A DNA stretch of 64,000 nucleotides from Hexactinellida sp. DTS-2022 (Eukaryota; Porifera; Hexactinellida): NCBI GenBank assembly GCA_028753945.1, contig JAPNXP010000012.1, forward strand, positions 1,116,001 to 1,180,000, given 5' to 3'. Position numbers and translations under genes: made by a program. This document shows positions 22,801-36,894 of this stretch, piece by piece. The number at the start of each line of letters is the position of its first letter. Position 1 is the stretch's first letter. A model generated the notes under the pieces. The model made no database searches and was not told the origin of the DNA. It saw only the letters and a program-made list of their open reading frames with translations.

Positions 22801-25800
22801 TAATTAAACTTAATAAATATAAGTTGACATTGAAATTGGTGTTAAATTATAAATAATATTAATAATTATTTATACTAATTAATTAAATATCATAAATCTC
22901 AAAGATCATAGAAGATAGAAACAAACTTTCAAATTATCAATTGGTCCTTATGGTACGTGCACCTATACAAGTGGGTCTTGACACCTTGAGGTGATGATGA
23001 CATCGTTAAAAAAATGTGTTTTTACAATTTTGTTAATTCGATAATTAAAATGCGTTAGTTGATGTTGGGTGATGACCCAACACTCACATAAAAAATGCTG
23101 AGTCATCAGCTATTATATTCTACTCAAACAAAAATATCTCTAAAGTGAAGTGAACTAAATGGAAACTTCCACCACTCTAAGGGTCGATGCCTTCTGAAAC
23201 ACCTTTCTGAAATAATTTAACACCTTCATAGTGATGATGACATGGCGAAAAAAAATCCAAAATTGCAGCCTGTGCCGACAGCATGTTCCTTTGGAGGCAC
23301 TATCAATAAACCACCACCAAAATATAGTGCCACCAAGGGAACATGCGTCGGCACAGGCTGCAATTTTGGATTTTTTATTACTGTGCCGACTATACTATAG
23401 TATAGTGGCCCAGTATTGGTCTTAGTGCCTTGGTTATTATTATTATTATTATTATTACTGTGCCGACTATACTATTGTATAGTGGCCCAGTATTTGTCTT
23501 AGTGCTTTGGTATATTATTAGTCCGTAGCCTCTCCACAGAACAGAGTTTTATTAACTAAGAACTGAAATTTTCAGGATAGGTGTCTCATGGGTTACAGAT
23601 GTGCACCTGGGGTCACGATTTATTAATTTCGATTTTGAAAAATTGTTAACGGGACTTTTAGCTTTTTTTGTCCCATAAGAAAATAGATTCAATAACAAGT
23701 AAATTTTTAGAATCATTAGTATTAGAAAAGTATTTTGCAACTGATAGCTCTTCACGATTTTTACTGTGCCGACTATACTATAGTATAGTGGCCCAGTTCT
23801 AATCTTACTGCCTTTATTACTGTGCCGACTATACTATAGTATAGTGGCCCAGTATTGGAATCACTGCCTTTATTTATATTATTATTTTTTCTCCGTAGAC
23901 GGTACCCTGGCCACACCTTTATACATTGAGGGCTGAAACTTGCCATGTAGATGCGAAGTGCCCTTCTAATTTGCACCTGGGGTTACGATTTTTGATTACG
24001 AAATTTTGCACACATCTTTAACACCTTTCAAAGTTTGTCTGGTCCATAACTCAAAATATGCTTTAATAAACCCCCAAATTTTTTTTCATATTTGGATTCA
24101 CCATAAAATTCTGCGTCTGATGGGAGAAGAGATCTTTCAATAAAGGGGTCAATTTCTGCCATAAATGGGGATTGAAATTTCTTTGTTTACTCACACTTCA
24201 ATTTCTTTAAAAGTGTTAAATCTAATTCTATTGTTTCAACTTGTGATAATTATATTGATTTAACTTGTTAAATCCTACTCTAGTGATTCAACTTGCGATA
24301 ATTATATTGATTTAACTTATAAATTCAAGCTGGCTTCTATTTAATTGTAGTATTACTATACAATGGATTAAATTTAATAATATAATATAAGGAATTTGTT
24401 GACTCAACTCAACCAACCATGGATAACATTGCTAAAATAATTAACAAATAATATAACTTATTATCACTACATAATGAATGAATGGCATTAAACTCAAGAT
24501 GGTTTATGATAGAACAGTTAAGATTTAACATTCCACAACAACGACAGATTAAGTGATTATATATATTTCAGCGAGAATATTCTTGCACAATTAATGTACT
24601 GACGTAATTAATTATAATTAATTCCTTTTGTATTTAACTTATAGACGGTTCCAATTGGATTATTGGGGTTATCGAGTACGTGGAATTCAAATATTATAGT
24701 GAAATTCAATTTAAATTAATAATAATTGCAAATAATTGAACTGAATTTATTTTGCTGTATATAATAATGGTGTTAAATAATTATATATTAATTAAATATT
24801 TATACTACTTATCTAAATTTCATTAATCTCAGAAATGATATAAGATAGAAACAAACTTTAAATTTATCAATTGGTCTTTATGGCACGTACTACCTATACA
24901 AGTGGATCTTGATACCTTGAGGTGATGATGACATCATCAAAAAAATGTATTTTTCCAATTTTGTGAATTAAATAATTCGCATGGGTTGGTTGGAGTTGGG
25001 TAAACACCCAACACGCACTTAAAAAATGCTGAATCATCACAGATTATATTCTACTGAAACTTGAATATTTCTCAAATACAGTGAGCTAAATGGAGACTTC
25101 CAACTCACTAAGGGTCGTTGCCTTTTGAAACACCTTTCTGAAATAATTTAACACCTTCATAATGATGATGACATGGCGAAAAAAAATCCAAAATTGCAGC
25201 CTGCGCCGACAGCATGTTCCTTTGGAGGCACTATCAATAAACCACCAACAAAATATAGTGCCACCAAAGGAGCATGCGTCGGCACAGGCTGCAATTTTGG
25301 ATTTTTTTTATTATTTTTTCTCCGTAGACGGTGCCCTGGCCTGAGCTTTATAGTTGATGGGCTGAAACTTGGCATGTAGGTGCATATGGACCGTCTAATT
25401 TGCACCTGGGGTTACGATTTTTGATTAACGAATTTTTGACACATCTTTAACACCTTTCAAAATTTGTCTGGTCCATAACTCAAAATATGTTTTACTAAAC
25501 CCCCAAATTTTATTTCACATTTGGATTCACCATAAAATTCTGCGTCTGATGGGAGAGGAATATTTTCAAAAATATGTTTAATTTCTGCCATAAATGGGGT
25601 TTGAAATTTCTTTGTTTACTCACACTTCAATTTCAGTAAAAGTGTTAAATCTAATTCTATTGTTTCAACTTGTAATAATTATATTGATTTAACTTGTTAA
25701 ATCTTACTCTATTGTTTCAACTTGAGATAAATATATTGATTCAACTTATAAATTCCAGCTGGCTTCTATTTAATTGTAGTATTACTATACAATGGATTAA

Positions 25801-28552
25801 ATAAAATATAATGATATAAGGAATTTGTTGACTAAACTCAAATCACCGTGGATAACATTGCTAAAATATATAACTAATTATTTAATTTATTATCAATAAG
25901 TAATGAATGAATGGCATTAAACTAAAGATGGTTTATGATAGAACCGTTAAGATTTTACATACCACAACAACGACAGATTATGTGATTATATTTACTTCTG
26001 CGTTAATATTATTGCACTGTTAATATACTGACGTATTTAATTATAATTAATTCAGTCCGTATATGACTTATATAGATGCTTCCAATTTGTTTATTAGGGG
26101 TTATCGAGTGTGCGGAATTGAAATTTGATGGACAAATTAATTTATTTATTATTTATGACAAAATAATTAAACTTAATAAATATAAGTTGACATTGAAATT
26201 GGTGTTAAATTATAAATAATATTAATAATTATATATACTAATTAATTAAATATCATAAATCTCAGAGATCATAGAAGATAGAAACAAACTTTCAATTTAT
26301 CAATTGGTCCTTATGGCACGTGCCACCTATACAAGTGGGTCTTGACACCTTGAGGTGATGATGACATCGTTAAAAAAATGTGTTTTTACAATTTTGTTAA
26401 TTCGATATTAAAAATGGGTTAGTTGATGTTGGGTGATGACCCAACACTCACATAAAAAATGCTGAGTCATCAGTTGTTATATTCTACTCAAACTTGAATA
26501 TCGCTAAAAGGAAGTGAACTAAAACGAAACTTCCACCACTCTAAGGGTCTATGCCTTCTGTAACACCTTTTTGAAATGATTTAACACCTTTATAGTGATG
26601 ATGACTTGGCGAAAAAAAAATCCAAAATTGCATCCTGTGCCGACAGCATGTTCCATTGGAGGCACTATCAATAAACCACCAACAAAATATAGTGCCACCC
26701 AAGGAACATGCGTCGGCACAGGATGCAATTTTGGATTTTTTAAATCTGTCCTCATTTTCCTGATAATTAGGCTCAAAGTTGCCACAATTCACCCTTAACT
26801 TTCTAAAAACTTAAATTCATTAATATTCAATTATGCAAATATTTGGTGGTTTCGATGAAGAACTACTATTTATAAATAATTCAATAGATTCAGTGTTATT
26901 TCGATAACTACAATAAACAATTCTAGTATATATGAATAATTAATTTACATTCAATAGCTATTACTTTACAAATCGATTTCTGATATCATAGTTACAATAA
27001 GGTATTCTATTATATGAATAATTCAATTTGATTCAATAGCTGCTACTATATAAATCGATTTCTAATACATAGTTGTATTAAAGTATTTTCCTATATTAAA
27101 ATTCAATTTCACTCAACAGTTATTCAATTTCTGAACGATTTATGATATTCAAACAATGGATTAATGAGATGGAATATCTATTTGTATAAATATTTGTCTA
27201 TGTGTGTGCTTGGTGCCCGATAGGTATTAGAGTGTAAGGGGGGAGGAGTTTATAACGCATTAATTAATAATGGAAATATAAACTTAATCCCATATGTCAT
27301 TCTAATTAAACAAGTATGCTGATTTCAATTTCAAAACGATAACTGATATATAATAAACAATGGATTATTGAGATGGAATTTCTAGTTTATCACTATTCGT
27401 TTGTGTGCTTCTTTGGTGCCCGAATTGTATTAGAGTGATAGGGGGTCTAAAACGCATTTATAATGGAAATATAAACTTAAACTCAAGATGGTTTAAGATA
27501 GAAAGAAGCATGAAATTTATCAATCGTTCCTTTGTCCCGAAACAAATTAATAAATGGGTGTAAACACCATGTGACGTTCATGACATGGCGAAAAAAATCC
27601 AAAATTGCAGCCTGTGTCGACAGCATGTTCCAATGGAGGCACTATCAATAGACCACCACCAAAATATAGTGTCACCAAAGGAACATGCGTCGGCACAGCT
27701 GCAATTTTAGATTTTTATTATTTCTCCGTAGACGGTACCCTGCCTTCACCTTTATACATTAAGGGCTAAAACTTGGCATGTAGGTGCGGAGTGACCGTCT
27801 AATTTGCACCTGGGGTTACGATTCTCCTTCAAATTTTCTTAACACCTATTTAAACTAATTATAGCTCATAACATGAAATAATTAATATTGAGCTTGATAA
27901 AATTTACATGTACGGATAGAGAATTAAATTCTACACCTTTTCACAGTGCACGAATTTTTAAATTGGGTTTCGTTAGTGCCACAATAGAGTTGCAAGTTTC
28001 CTTTGTTTACTAACACTTCAGTTCCATTGAAAGTGTTAAATCTAATTCTATTGTTTCAACTTGTAATAATTATATTGATTTAACTTGTTAAATCTTACTC
28101 TATTGTTTCAACTTGAGATAAATATATTGATTCAACTTATAAATTCCAGCTGGCTTCTATTTAATTGTAGTATTACTATACAATGGATTAAATATAATAA
28201 TATAATATAAGGAATTTGTTGACTCAACTCAACCAACCGTGGATAACATTGCTAAAATGAATAACTAATAATATAATTTATTATCAATACATAATGAATG
28301 AATGGCATTAAACACAAGATGGTTTATGATAGAAACGAACTTCAAATTTATCTACCTTTCCTTGTGACTCCGACCAATTAACAAATGGTTCTTGACGCCT
28401 TGAGGCGCTGATGACTGGGCAAAAAAAAATCCAAAATTGCAGCCTGCGCCGAGAGCATGTTCCTTTGGAGGCACTATCAATAAATAACCAACAAAATATA
28501 GTGCCACCAAAGGAACATGCGTCGGCACAGGCTGCAATTTTGGATTTTTTAG
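16866..28552 (+). repeat. Tandem family of 0.7-1.3-kb units ending in ~125-bp palindromes
   Basis: About ten head-to-tail units fill this stretch. Each starts near tccgtag(c/a)c and shares a head module ending gcacctggggtcacgatttt. Two body types occur: type A (aagtcagtatatgacttatatagatg and gttgggtgatgacccaacac) and type B (aatttgtctggtccataact and caatggattaaat). Most units end with an imperfect palindrome whose arms read aaatccaaaattgcagcc, gtgccgacagcatgttcctt and the inverse. Palindromes lie near 17940-18063, 19139-19264, 20343-20467, 21202-21322, 22044-22165, 23252-23374, 25183-25304, 26616-26739, 27595-27714 and 28425-28549. Isolated inverted copies elsewhere suggest a mobile origin. 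Small ORFs here are chance frames across palindromes. Confidence 0.85.
26740..27590. repeat. AT-rich interlude within the satellite region
   Basis: Lacks the head module. Contains diverged ~100-bp internal repeats (aatagctattactt, aaatcgatttctgata) and a twice-repeated block with gtgtgcttggtgcccgat and aatggaaatataaacttaa, related to sequence at 8020-8095. No gene seen. Confidence 0.5.
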
Positions 28553-28559
28553 TGTGCAT

Positions 28560-29553
<994 letters not shown>

Positions 29554-29669
29554 GTGTTCAACCATGGCCTATTTATACTTGTTAATCTTATATACGTACT
29601 ACTGCCGCACTCGTGTGCGCTGACGCGTTTCGCTCGGATGCATTGTCTTTTATAGAGTCGCAACGGGCC

Positions 29670-29768
29670 AGAATTCTAGTCCCGAGCCCGGCCCGAAGTC
29701 TTCAAGCTAGGCCCGATGCCCGGCTCGGCCCGCACGGGCTTCCGGCTCGGGCCGGGCTTGCGACCTCT
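29670..29768 (+). repeat. GC-rich cccggcccg repeat
   Basis: Short repeats of cccggcccga/gccgggct type in both orientations, in an AT-rich setting. Non-coding. Confidence 0.7.
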
Positions 29769-29769
29769 A

Positions 29770-30640
29770 GTCTTTTATAATTTCGTTAACTCTATTTTTA
29801 TTTCATTAAATCGATACTAATTTAATTGCCTAATGCCACTGTTTGTTGGAATCTTGTTTCAGCTCCACCGTCCGCGTCAGATTTCACTCCCGCACGAATA
29901 TTGTCATTATTGTCATTATTTCCATTATTACATCTACATTTCAAGTAAGGCCACTGTTCTTTGCCATTTTTATTGTAGGACACACTCTAATATATCCATA
30001 ATTAGCTAGTAACAAAATCAGAACCTATAACAAGCATTATTACCCAACGATTGCATATTTTATCAATAAGCACTCACAAATTAGAATATTTGATCAGATA
30101 ATTATTAACTATGTCGTAATCAAATAATGAGATATGATAATGAGATGCCGCCCGCCCGCATCCTCTGATAGACTTTCGTGTGAACTGAAACAATATTGTC
30201 ATTAACAGTGGCCTAATGTACAGGGATTTTAACTATTTTTGCAGTTCTATAAATGCGTGCAGGGATTTAGTACATTTGTAAAGGTCTTTTAAGTTTGTAC
30301 TAAATTATTGATTGTGAGTCATTTCCAAGGAGATTAATTTGATTTATGTCAACCTTAATAAATACAAATAGCATTAATGTATTCCTTGTCATGCTTGCTG
30401 CATTGACAACATGAATGCATGGTCTTTGTGTCATTCCTCTTAGTATAAGCGTAAAGACATTCCCAAAGACGAGCGAGCGTAGCGAGCGAGAAAACTTTTT
30501 TGGGTTGCCCATTGATTTTGCCAACTAAACTGGTTGGCAGGTGACTTTACCTTAAATACTCGAAATATACGTGGTATATATATTGTGATATAATATTGGT
30601 CTAATCTAGGTGTAATATTGGTAAATTTAATAAATACACC
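29770..30640. other. Spacer without supported gene
   Basis: AT-rich. A short hairpin-like gagcgagcgtagcgagcgag (30471-30490) resembles repeats seen in MITEs of this window. The minus-strand 74-aa frame here has no convincing family match. Confidence 0.4.
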
Positions 30641-30649
30641 CCTTCATTA

Positions 30650-30801
30650 GGGAAGCAGAAGAGGAACGACAACCATTGAAACAGCCGAGAATGAAATAGA
30701 GGTGGAAGTTCAGGGGTTGAATGTCAGGAAGAAAAGAGAGAGAGATGAACCACGAGACGACGAAGAGAACGTTAAAAAGAGAAACCGTGTATGCGTACTT
30801 T
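30650..30801 (+). CDS. Lys/Glu-rich coding-like fragment
   Basis: An open frame reads TTTIETAENEIEVEVQGLNV, KKRERDEPRDDEENVKKRNR and stops at about 30800. Its end matches the fragment ending at 29553. Possibly an exon of a nuclear basic protein or a dispersed repeat; no function can be given. Confidence 0.3.
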
Positions 30802-30921
30802 AATTATGAGATAAATTTCCCTGAAATATGTTACGTACTTCTAAAACAAATATTTGCTATCTAAAATACCTACTTAGTAAACTAAATAATAGTATACTTG
30901 TGTAGAATTTGAGATTGTGAA

Positions 30922-31452
30922 ATGGCTGAATCATTCCCTATGCCCACATTTCCTATTGACATTCAGTGCATGAAGATATCTGAATGGTCAGTACAGAGGA
31001 ACAATTTACAGAGAAATTGGATAATCGCAGTTAAGAGAATTAAAGAGGAATTTATTTCCTTAATTGAGAACATACCCCAGCTTCAAGTAGGCTATGGTGT
31101 GTCTGAATGTAGCTTTGCGGCTTATTTTGCGTGTAAGCTGGTCTTCGAATATTTCCTCTCCAAAGAAGGAGATGCAACCGACCTACTTGGTACTTATTCC
31201 TCTCAAAACGTCAAAACCTGGTTTAATATTCTGAATGAGTACAAGAAGGGCTGGTTGCATGTGGGGGAGAGCGGGTACTTAATCGCGAATAATCTGAAAT
31301 ACGAGCTCCCTTATTGGCGCAAGCAAAAGGAAAGAAGGAAAGCAGAAGGGGACCGCAGTCCGCAGTCCGGTTTCCTACGATTACTATCCATCGTACGATT
31401 ACTATCCAAAGAGAGACTGTTAGATCATAGTGTAGAAAATGTTAGGTCTTAA
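30922..31452 (+). pseudogene. CDK5RAP3: CDK5RAP3 (LZAP) N-terminal fragment
   Basis: From an ATG at 30922, about 130 residues match the N-terminal region of CDK5RAP3, the adaptor of the UFM1 ligase complex at the endoplasmic reticulum. Diagnostic strings are FPIDIQCMKISEW, LLGTYSSQNVKTW and NLKYELPYWRKQ, which align with PIDIQ-SKLLDW, FGRYSSQ-MKDW and NV-YEIP-LKKQ of the family. After about residue 138 the similarity ends and the frame runs through repeated acgattactatcc sequence to a stop at 31452. The rest of the gene is not found downstream. It may be a truncated retrocopy or a first exon cut off from its gene. Confidence 0.72.
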
Positions 31453-31512
31453 TGTAGAAAAAGTTACGTCATACTCAAGGTGTTATATCATCCTCAGTCA
31501 CTCACTCTAAAC

Positions 31513-31823
31513 CAGTGGTTCCCAACCTTTTTTGGTCATTGCCCAATTATCAAATTATTTTACAAATCGCCCCCTTTAATAGTTCTAATTGAAACAATTA
31601 TAGTGGTTTAATATATTGTAACATTTTGACTTAATATGCTCGGATAATTCAGTCCCAATGTAAGGTCTCGGCAGTCACCCTCCTAGATAACAATTTGGAT
31701 TAGACATTGTTTAAAATAGTGTTTAAAACAACATCGCCCCTAAGAGAACTTCATCGCCCCTTCAACGTGTACCGAATTTTCACCCCTCTGAGAGCGATAA
31801 TCGCCCCCGTTGGGAAGCACTTG
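31513..31823. mobile_element. hAT-type MITE
   Basis: Begins cagtggttcccaacc and ends gttgggaagcacttg, an inverted pair typical of hAT/Charlie-like elements. About 310 bp, non-coding. A clean 8-bp target duplication is not visible. Confidence 0.7.
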
Positions 31824-32690
31824 TTTTGACGTAAATGACCCCCCTAAAGATTTGGACCGGGGGGTCCAAATCCGTAAATATAGAGTGTTAAAATTATTCG
31901 ATATTTATGGTAAATCACGGTGAATCTCGGAATAATATTATCAAATCACGTTTTACAGGATCGGTATGTATATAATTATACTCAGGTAGTTGAGTGGAGT
32001 CGAAAGAGGGGTCACTCGATTGGGTAAGGACACAATTGGAGAATGGAATTTTTGACACATTCCTGGTACATTCCAGCGTTGCTATGGAAAAATTCTTCCA
32101 AATATGGTCATGTGATATATCAAATTATCGGAAATTTTACTTGGAAACCGAGTTCAACAATAAAAAGACGATATAACTTCATTTGAACAAGTTTTATGGG
32201 AAACAAGTCCGGCGAACACTATCCGATGTGACAACTTTGACGAGCTGTCATGGCCGATATAGACACTCTTTCAAATGCCTCAATATCCAAAAATGTTCGC
32301 ACTAAATCAAAGTACATGTGTACAAATTTTGGTGCTTTTATCAAAAAAATGAACAATCTGTTGAAATTTTATGGCTATGCCGCTGGACTAGATATAACCA
32401 CGGACTACTATATTAGTAGGGCAGCTTAATAAGAAAGGCAGCATATCCTCCGATAAAAGCTAGAGGTTGTCTTGTGTATGAATTCAGGAAAAAACTTCAA
32501 AAGAGTGCCCACACACATAATGTGTGAAATCAAAATTCTCAGGATGGCTGCGATAAAGATCTGTTGATAAATTCCATAAACGAATCTCTATCTTTATGGA
32601 CACAATCTTTCCTATTATACAACTTGAGAATATTAGACTGTTTAAGCAGACGAAATCTTGTTCATAATAAGCAGACCTGACTGTATTATA
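31824..32690. other. Spacer without recognised gene
   Basis: Contains a small hairpin ggaccggggggtcc (31856-31869). The 60-aa plus frame at 31994 shows no family features. Confidence 0.4.
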
Positions 32691-32692
32691 TT

Positions 32693-32800
32693 ATTTTATT
32701 TATTCCATTACTACAATTAAATAGAAGCCAGCTGGAATTTATAAGTTGAATCAATATATTTATCGAAAGTTGAAACAATAGAGTAGGATTTAACACCCAG
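32693..32800 (-). repeat. Inverted fragment of the type B satellite unit
   Basis: Contains aattaaatagaagccagctgg, the reverse complement of the conserved type B block near 28140-28170, then gttgaaacaatagagtagga. Confidence 0.8.
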
Positions 32801-32801
32801 G

Positions 32802-33020
32802 ACCCCCCTGCAGCAGTTCACCAGCTACCCACCCTCCACCCCTGGTCTCCCTGCGCACCAGCACGCCCACTACCTGCCGCCTCCTCACGGCACTCCGCAC
32901 CACATTCCATACTACCCCGGCTGTCTCCCTGCTGCTCCCATGCCCTACTGTTCGTCCCTCTACCCCTGCTACCCGGGCCCCGCCCCCTCTGCTCCCAAGC
33001 TATGTCCTGCCAGCCAATGC
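32802..33020 (+). CDS. Proline/tyrosine-rich exon fragment
   Basis: A coherent frame from a possible acceptor (cccag at 32796-32800) reads TPLQQFTSYPPSTPG, HYLPPPHGTPHHIPYYPG and YCSSLYPCYPGPAPSAPKLC, then runs into a MITE at 33020. The region is GC-rich and low-complexity, like the activation tails of transcription factors, but no family is recognisable. It is trapped between a satellite fragment and a MITE, so it is probably a stranded exon. Confidence 0.4.
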
Positions 33021-33386
33021 AGTGGCGTATCCAGGGGGGGATTTGGGTGTTCAAAAACCCCCCTCATAAATGGTTTCCAAAAGAGATATGTTATTATTTA
33101 TAATTCGATTTTCCTGAATAGTATTAATATAATTATGTAACAAAGTTATCATGTTATCTAAAGTTCTAAACATAAACATCTAAACACCTAAACATCTAAA
33201 CATCTAAACATCTTTGGTACAACTGAACAATATTACACTCCTCCTACTATGTGACAAGAATAGCTGTACATCGATGTTTGAGCGTCTAAGATTCGAAAAA
33301 AATTCTGGGGGCTAGACCCCCAGACCTCCCCTTACCATCGCTCGCTCTAGAACACCCCCCTCACGATAATCCTGTATACGCCACTG
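33020..33386. mobile_element. MITE with cagtggcgtatcc ends
   Basis: Begins cagtggcgtatccagg and ends cctgtatacgccactg. Contains gatgtttgagcgtctaagat and cttaccatcgctcgctc. A related inverted copy lies at about 44438-44722. hAT-like ends; no exact 8-bp duplication. Confidence 0.75.
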
Positions 33387-33574
33387 TATGCTTATACATA
33401 TACTATATAACAAGGTTTGCAATGCGAAATCAGCGTAAATGTATTACAAAAATACACTATATTAATGATACAATTACAAAAGCATATACAAAATTAATGG
33501 CTAGAGGGAAGAATTATTAGTTAGCCTGTAAATACAACTTAGACAGGACGCATACATACAACAGCTACACTATA

Positions 33575-33911
33575 CAGTAGCGTAACTAGGTAGGGGCGAT
33601 GGGGGCGGCATTTTGACATTTTGTTTACCACAATTGCACGAATTACATGCTAATAAAATCTCTTTGAACCATTTCAAGTTAATTTTCCAGGTTTTCTCTT
33701 AACGATTGCAGTTGTCACCCGATACAGTAATATTCTTTGAATAATTCAGTAACACATTTAGTATATGAACTCTAAACGTTCAAAATGTCGTAACCGGCTG
33801 AGCGGGGCTGGCTACAAACGTCATCGCGATTAACGTTATTTTTGTCCGTGGGTGGGGGGGGGGCGTTTTTGATGCTTGCCCCCAGCGGCACTTTACCACG
33901 TTACGCCACTG
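33575..33911. mobile_element. MITE with cagtagcgtaac ends
   Basis: Begins cagtagcgtaactagg and ends ccacgttacgccactg, with G-rich and C-rich inner arms. 337 bp, non-coding. Confidence 0.7.
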
Positions 33912-34013
33912 CCGCTATAACCTAGCTGATAATACTCTCCTAATCCTAAGCTGGTGGTGAATTCCAGATAGCAGGTACTCATATAGCGTAACTATTGTCA
34001 TTATAATACTAAG

Positions 34014-34232
34014 CTATATAAACCAGACACATACAAAATTAATAATCCCATAAGTGCCATGTATACCCTTATGACCTCCAATTTCATCATGGCATTCCTT
34101 AAGAATATTTGGGACTTGATCATGCTTGACCACTAGGACACAGAGATCATCGATTTGTTTATACAATAACTGCTTTCTCAATATCATCCCAGAAGCAAAT
34201 CGACGGATCTTTTTCAGAGACAGAATCTGCAT
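34014..34232 (-). pseudogene. Retroelement integrase zinc-binding fragment
   Basis: A 72-residue minus frame contains LCVLVVKHDQVPNILKECHD then GGHKGIHGTYGII, which fits the H2C2 zinc-binding domain at the start of retroviral-type integrases (ECHD-GGH-G pattern). The CxxC half and catalytic core are missing. A tiny remnant of an LTR retrotransposon or Ginger-like element. Confidence 0.5.
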
Positions 34233-35212
34233 AAGAATTAGATGAGATATATTGGACTACCTGGTTATAAAATTGATCATCCATGTCATACGAATAGTTA
34301 GGGAATTATAACTCAAAACCTCGAAAAAAATTGTTACCAAACAATTTCTACACTAGCGTCTTCTTCTGTGTCCGAATAAACATAGAAAAAAAGTTGCAAG
34401 CCCAAAGCTGTGAGGAAATTTTTTTACACCCCTTCAAACCCGTGGACCAGGGGCCAAAAATCGCCGATATTTTTTACCTTTTTCTTTTCATTAAAATCAA
34501 TTTATATGGTGTATTTTGGAACAAGGAATTGTTTAGAACCACCCATTTTATGCTAGCATTAATAGAACCTCTCGAACTTTGAGCATTTACTCGAAAAATT
34601 CGAATATCTGAAATCTAATACTACAAAAGTCAGGCCCTATCAAATAAATTACTTGTTTAATATTCCCGCCCGTCCCAATTTTTACACTCCGTCCGGATTC
34701 ATTTACTATTAACTTATGAACTTAATAGTGCAAAATATTAGCTATTGACTGATGTTAAATATTCCTAATGTATCAATTTTAATAAGTCAAAAATTTTAGA
34801 GCATTACTTTTATATTTTGGGCATTGCCTTGTGTTTTTCTAATTAAATTAAATGAGAATATGTATTTTATTTGATATTGGATATGTTGTTTCATATGAAT
34901 GGAATTAAAAAGAAAAAGAAAATCCCGTCCGCCGTCCTTATTTTCTAAAAAATCTGGATGATAAACAAGTAAATTTTTTACATGTATTTATGTTGCAGTG
35001 TGTACCCACACACCCTGTCATGTTAGTGTGTGCAGGTACACACTGCTGTATGACCGCACACAATCAGTGTATTAGTGTGTGCGGGCACACACTGGTACCT
35101 GCACACAATTAATGACTAGACTACATTGTATCAATAAACACTAAGGAGTTTGTGTAATTGCGAAAGAGATCGAATGCCGGCTGCTATCCTCGTGTATTCG
35201 GTACATACAAAC

Positions 35213-35461
35213 CAGGGAATGAAAGGTTCACGAACGAACTTATTGAATTTGAACTGAACGAACTGAACGCAAGACTTTGATGGCATTTAAGCTGAACGAA
35301 CTGAACGAACGTCAACGGTTGCCTGAACGGCAGTTGAACGAACTGAACGAACGGTGGTGGTGTTGAAGTTAGGAGGTGAACGTGAACGAACTGAACGTGC
35401 GTTAATTTGAAATGAACTGAATTTGGTTTATTCAGTCCGTTCGTGAACCTTTAATTCCCTG
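35213..35461. mobile_element. hAT MITE nested in foldback arm
   Basis: Begins cagggaatgaaaggttcacg and ends cgtgaacctttaattccctg. An exact 8-bp duplication, atacaaac, lies at 35205-35212 and 35462-35469. The interior is a gaacgaactgaac microsatellite. The other foldback arm lacks it and shows the empty site. Confidence 0.92.
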
Positions 35462-35510
35462 ATACAAACTATAATTTTTTATTCCGTAATAATGATTATT
35501 TAATCATAGA

Positions 35511-36894
35511 CTATAGTTATAGTAGGATACTACAACTATTTAATACTACTCTAAGCAGCAAAGTTTCAAAATTGTTCGCTTATTTTCTGGGTGGCCTTTC
35601 TGCCTTATAGATAAGCCTAACTAGACCATTTATGATAGGGGTATAAAATTTAGGCAGGAGAAAGAGAATCGAACTTCGAATTCTCAATTTTTCCTTCAAT
35701 TCCAGTATTACATCGAACTTAGTGTATTTGTTATTTTTCCATTTAAACTTTACTACATTGAATTCAAATCAAAGTATGTTTAAAGAGTTGCTTAGGGTTT
35801 TCATGTAGGTACTAGGTAGACTCCATGGGTCTCCATGGATAGCGAACCGACACGAATATTGCTTACTGCATTATGTATTTCAAAGTGTTTACTACTGGGT
35901 GGCAGTGTTGCCGTCGATATGGGAATACCCACAGCATTTCCATATGAGGGGAATGGGGAAAATCTTCATGATATGGAAATTCCCGAGAGTTGAAATCCTA
36001 TGGGAATGCTCTTTGCTGCGTGGTCATGTAAAGAATAAGAAATGCTATTTACTAAAACGAAAACATGTACCAAAGTATTCATAAATTTGGAAGCATACGA
36101 AAGAATGTGTCATCCATCCTGTCTGTGAGCTGTTTTGTAATATATATTATGTATTATTGACTTGTAGTCTGATCTAACTAACATCAACTGTGTAGTTAGG
36201 CTGGTCACGGGCTGATCTATAAAGCTGAATTGCCAGCCTGAAAAAATGATGTAATTTATAATCAGGGCGGGAAGGAGCTGTACAGCTAACAGCAAATATA
36301 ACATCCAACTGTAGTTTAACTATTAACATTAAATGCGTCATTAACAGCATATTAAGGGTCTGTTATTTACATTAATCTCCTTTTGTATCTCATAGGAGAA
36401 ATTCTATAATAATTGGGATCGAAATTCAACTGTGAAAGAACGATTTGCAATTACTGGGCCCTCTTAATTAAAAGCGAATAGTTTCTTATTTCTAGAAACT
36501 AAAAAAAAGCTGCTACATACAATTTTACCTTCTGTGGCTTAAATATACTGACAATTGTCAAGTGTACTTTTGTGTAAGCAGGTGAATGAATAAATTTTCA
36601 GTAGTGTGGCGCTTACACCGCAAGCAGAGTAATATACTAATCTATATGTAGTATAGTATGGGCATATAGTTCACAGTTTGTATAATATCTGGAGTGATTA
36701 AAACTCCTCTACCCCCCCCTTATCTACACCCATCGTAAGTGTTTCCAGATACTCTATACTTGAAAATTTTACTGAAAATTGGTTGATAAAAATTTCTAAA
36801 GAAGGAGTGTAAAAAATAAGCTGTAAACAGCAAGAGTAATGCTGTTAACAGTTAACAGAAAAATAGGCTATTACAACATTTCTAACACTCCTGT
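35511..36894. other. Unique centre of the foldback element
   Basis: No transposase or recognisable gene. Short frames here show no family features. Confidence 0.5.

Noticed and set aside
30300..30524. 74-aa minus frame with NPKKFSRSL and FGNVFTLIL
   Set aside because: No recognised family and it overlaps a short gagcgagcg hairpin repeat.
31994..32176. 60-aa plus frame as continuation of CDK5RAP3
   Set aside because: No similarity to the family and no suitable splice context.
34331..34582. 83-aa frame identical on both foldback arms
   Set aside because: It is duplicated only because the arms are identical; no motif, and the arms look non-coding.
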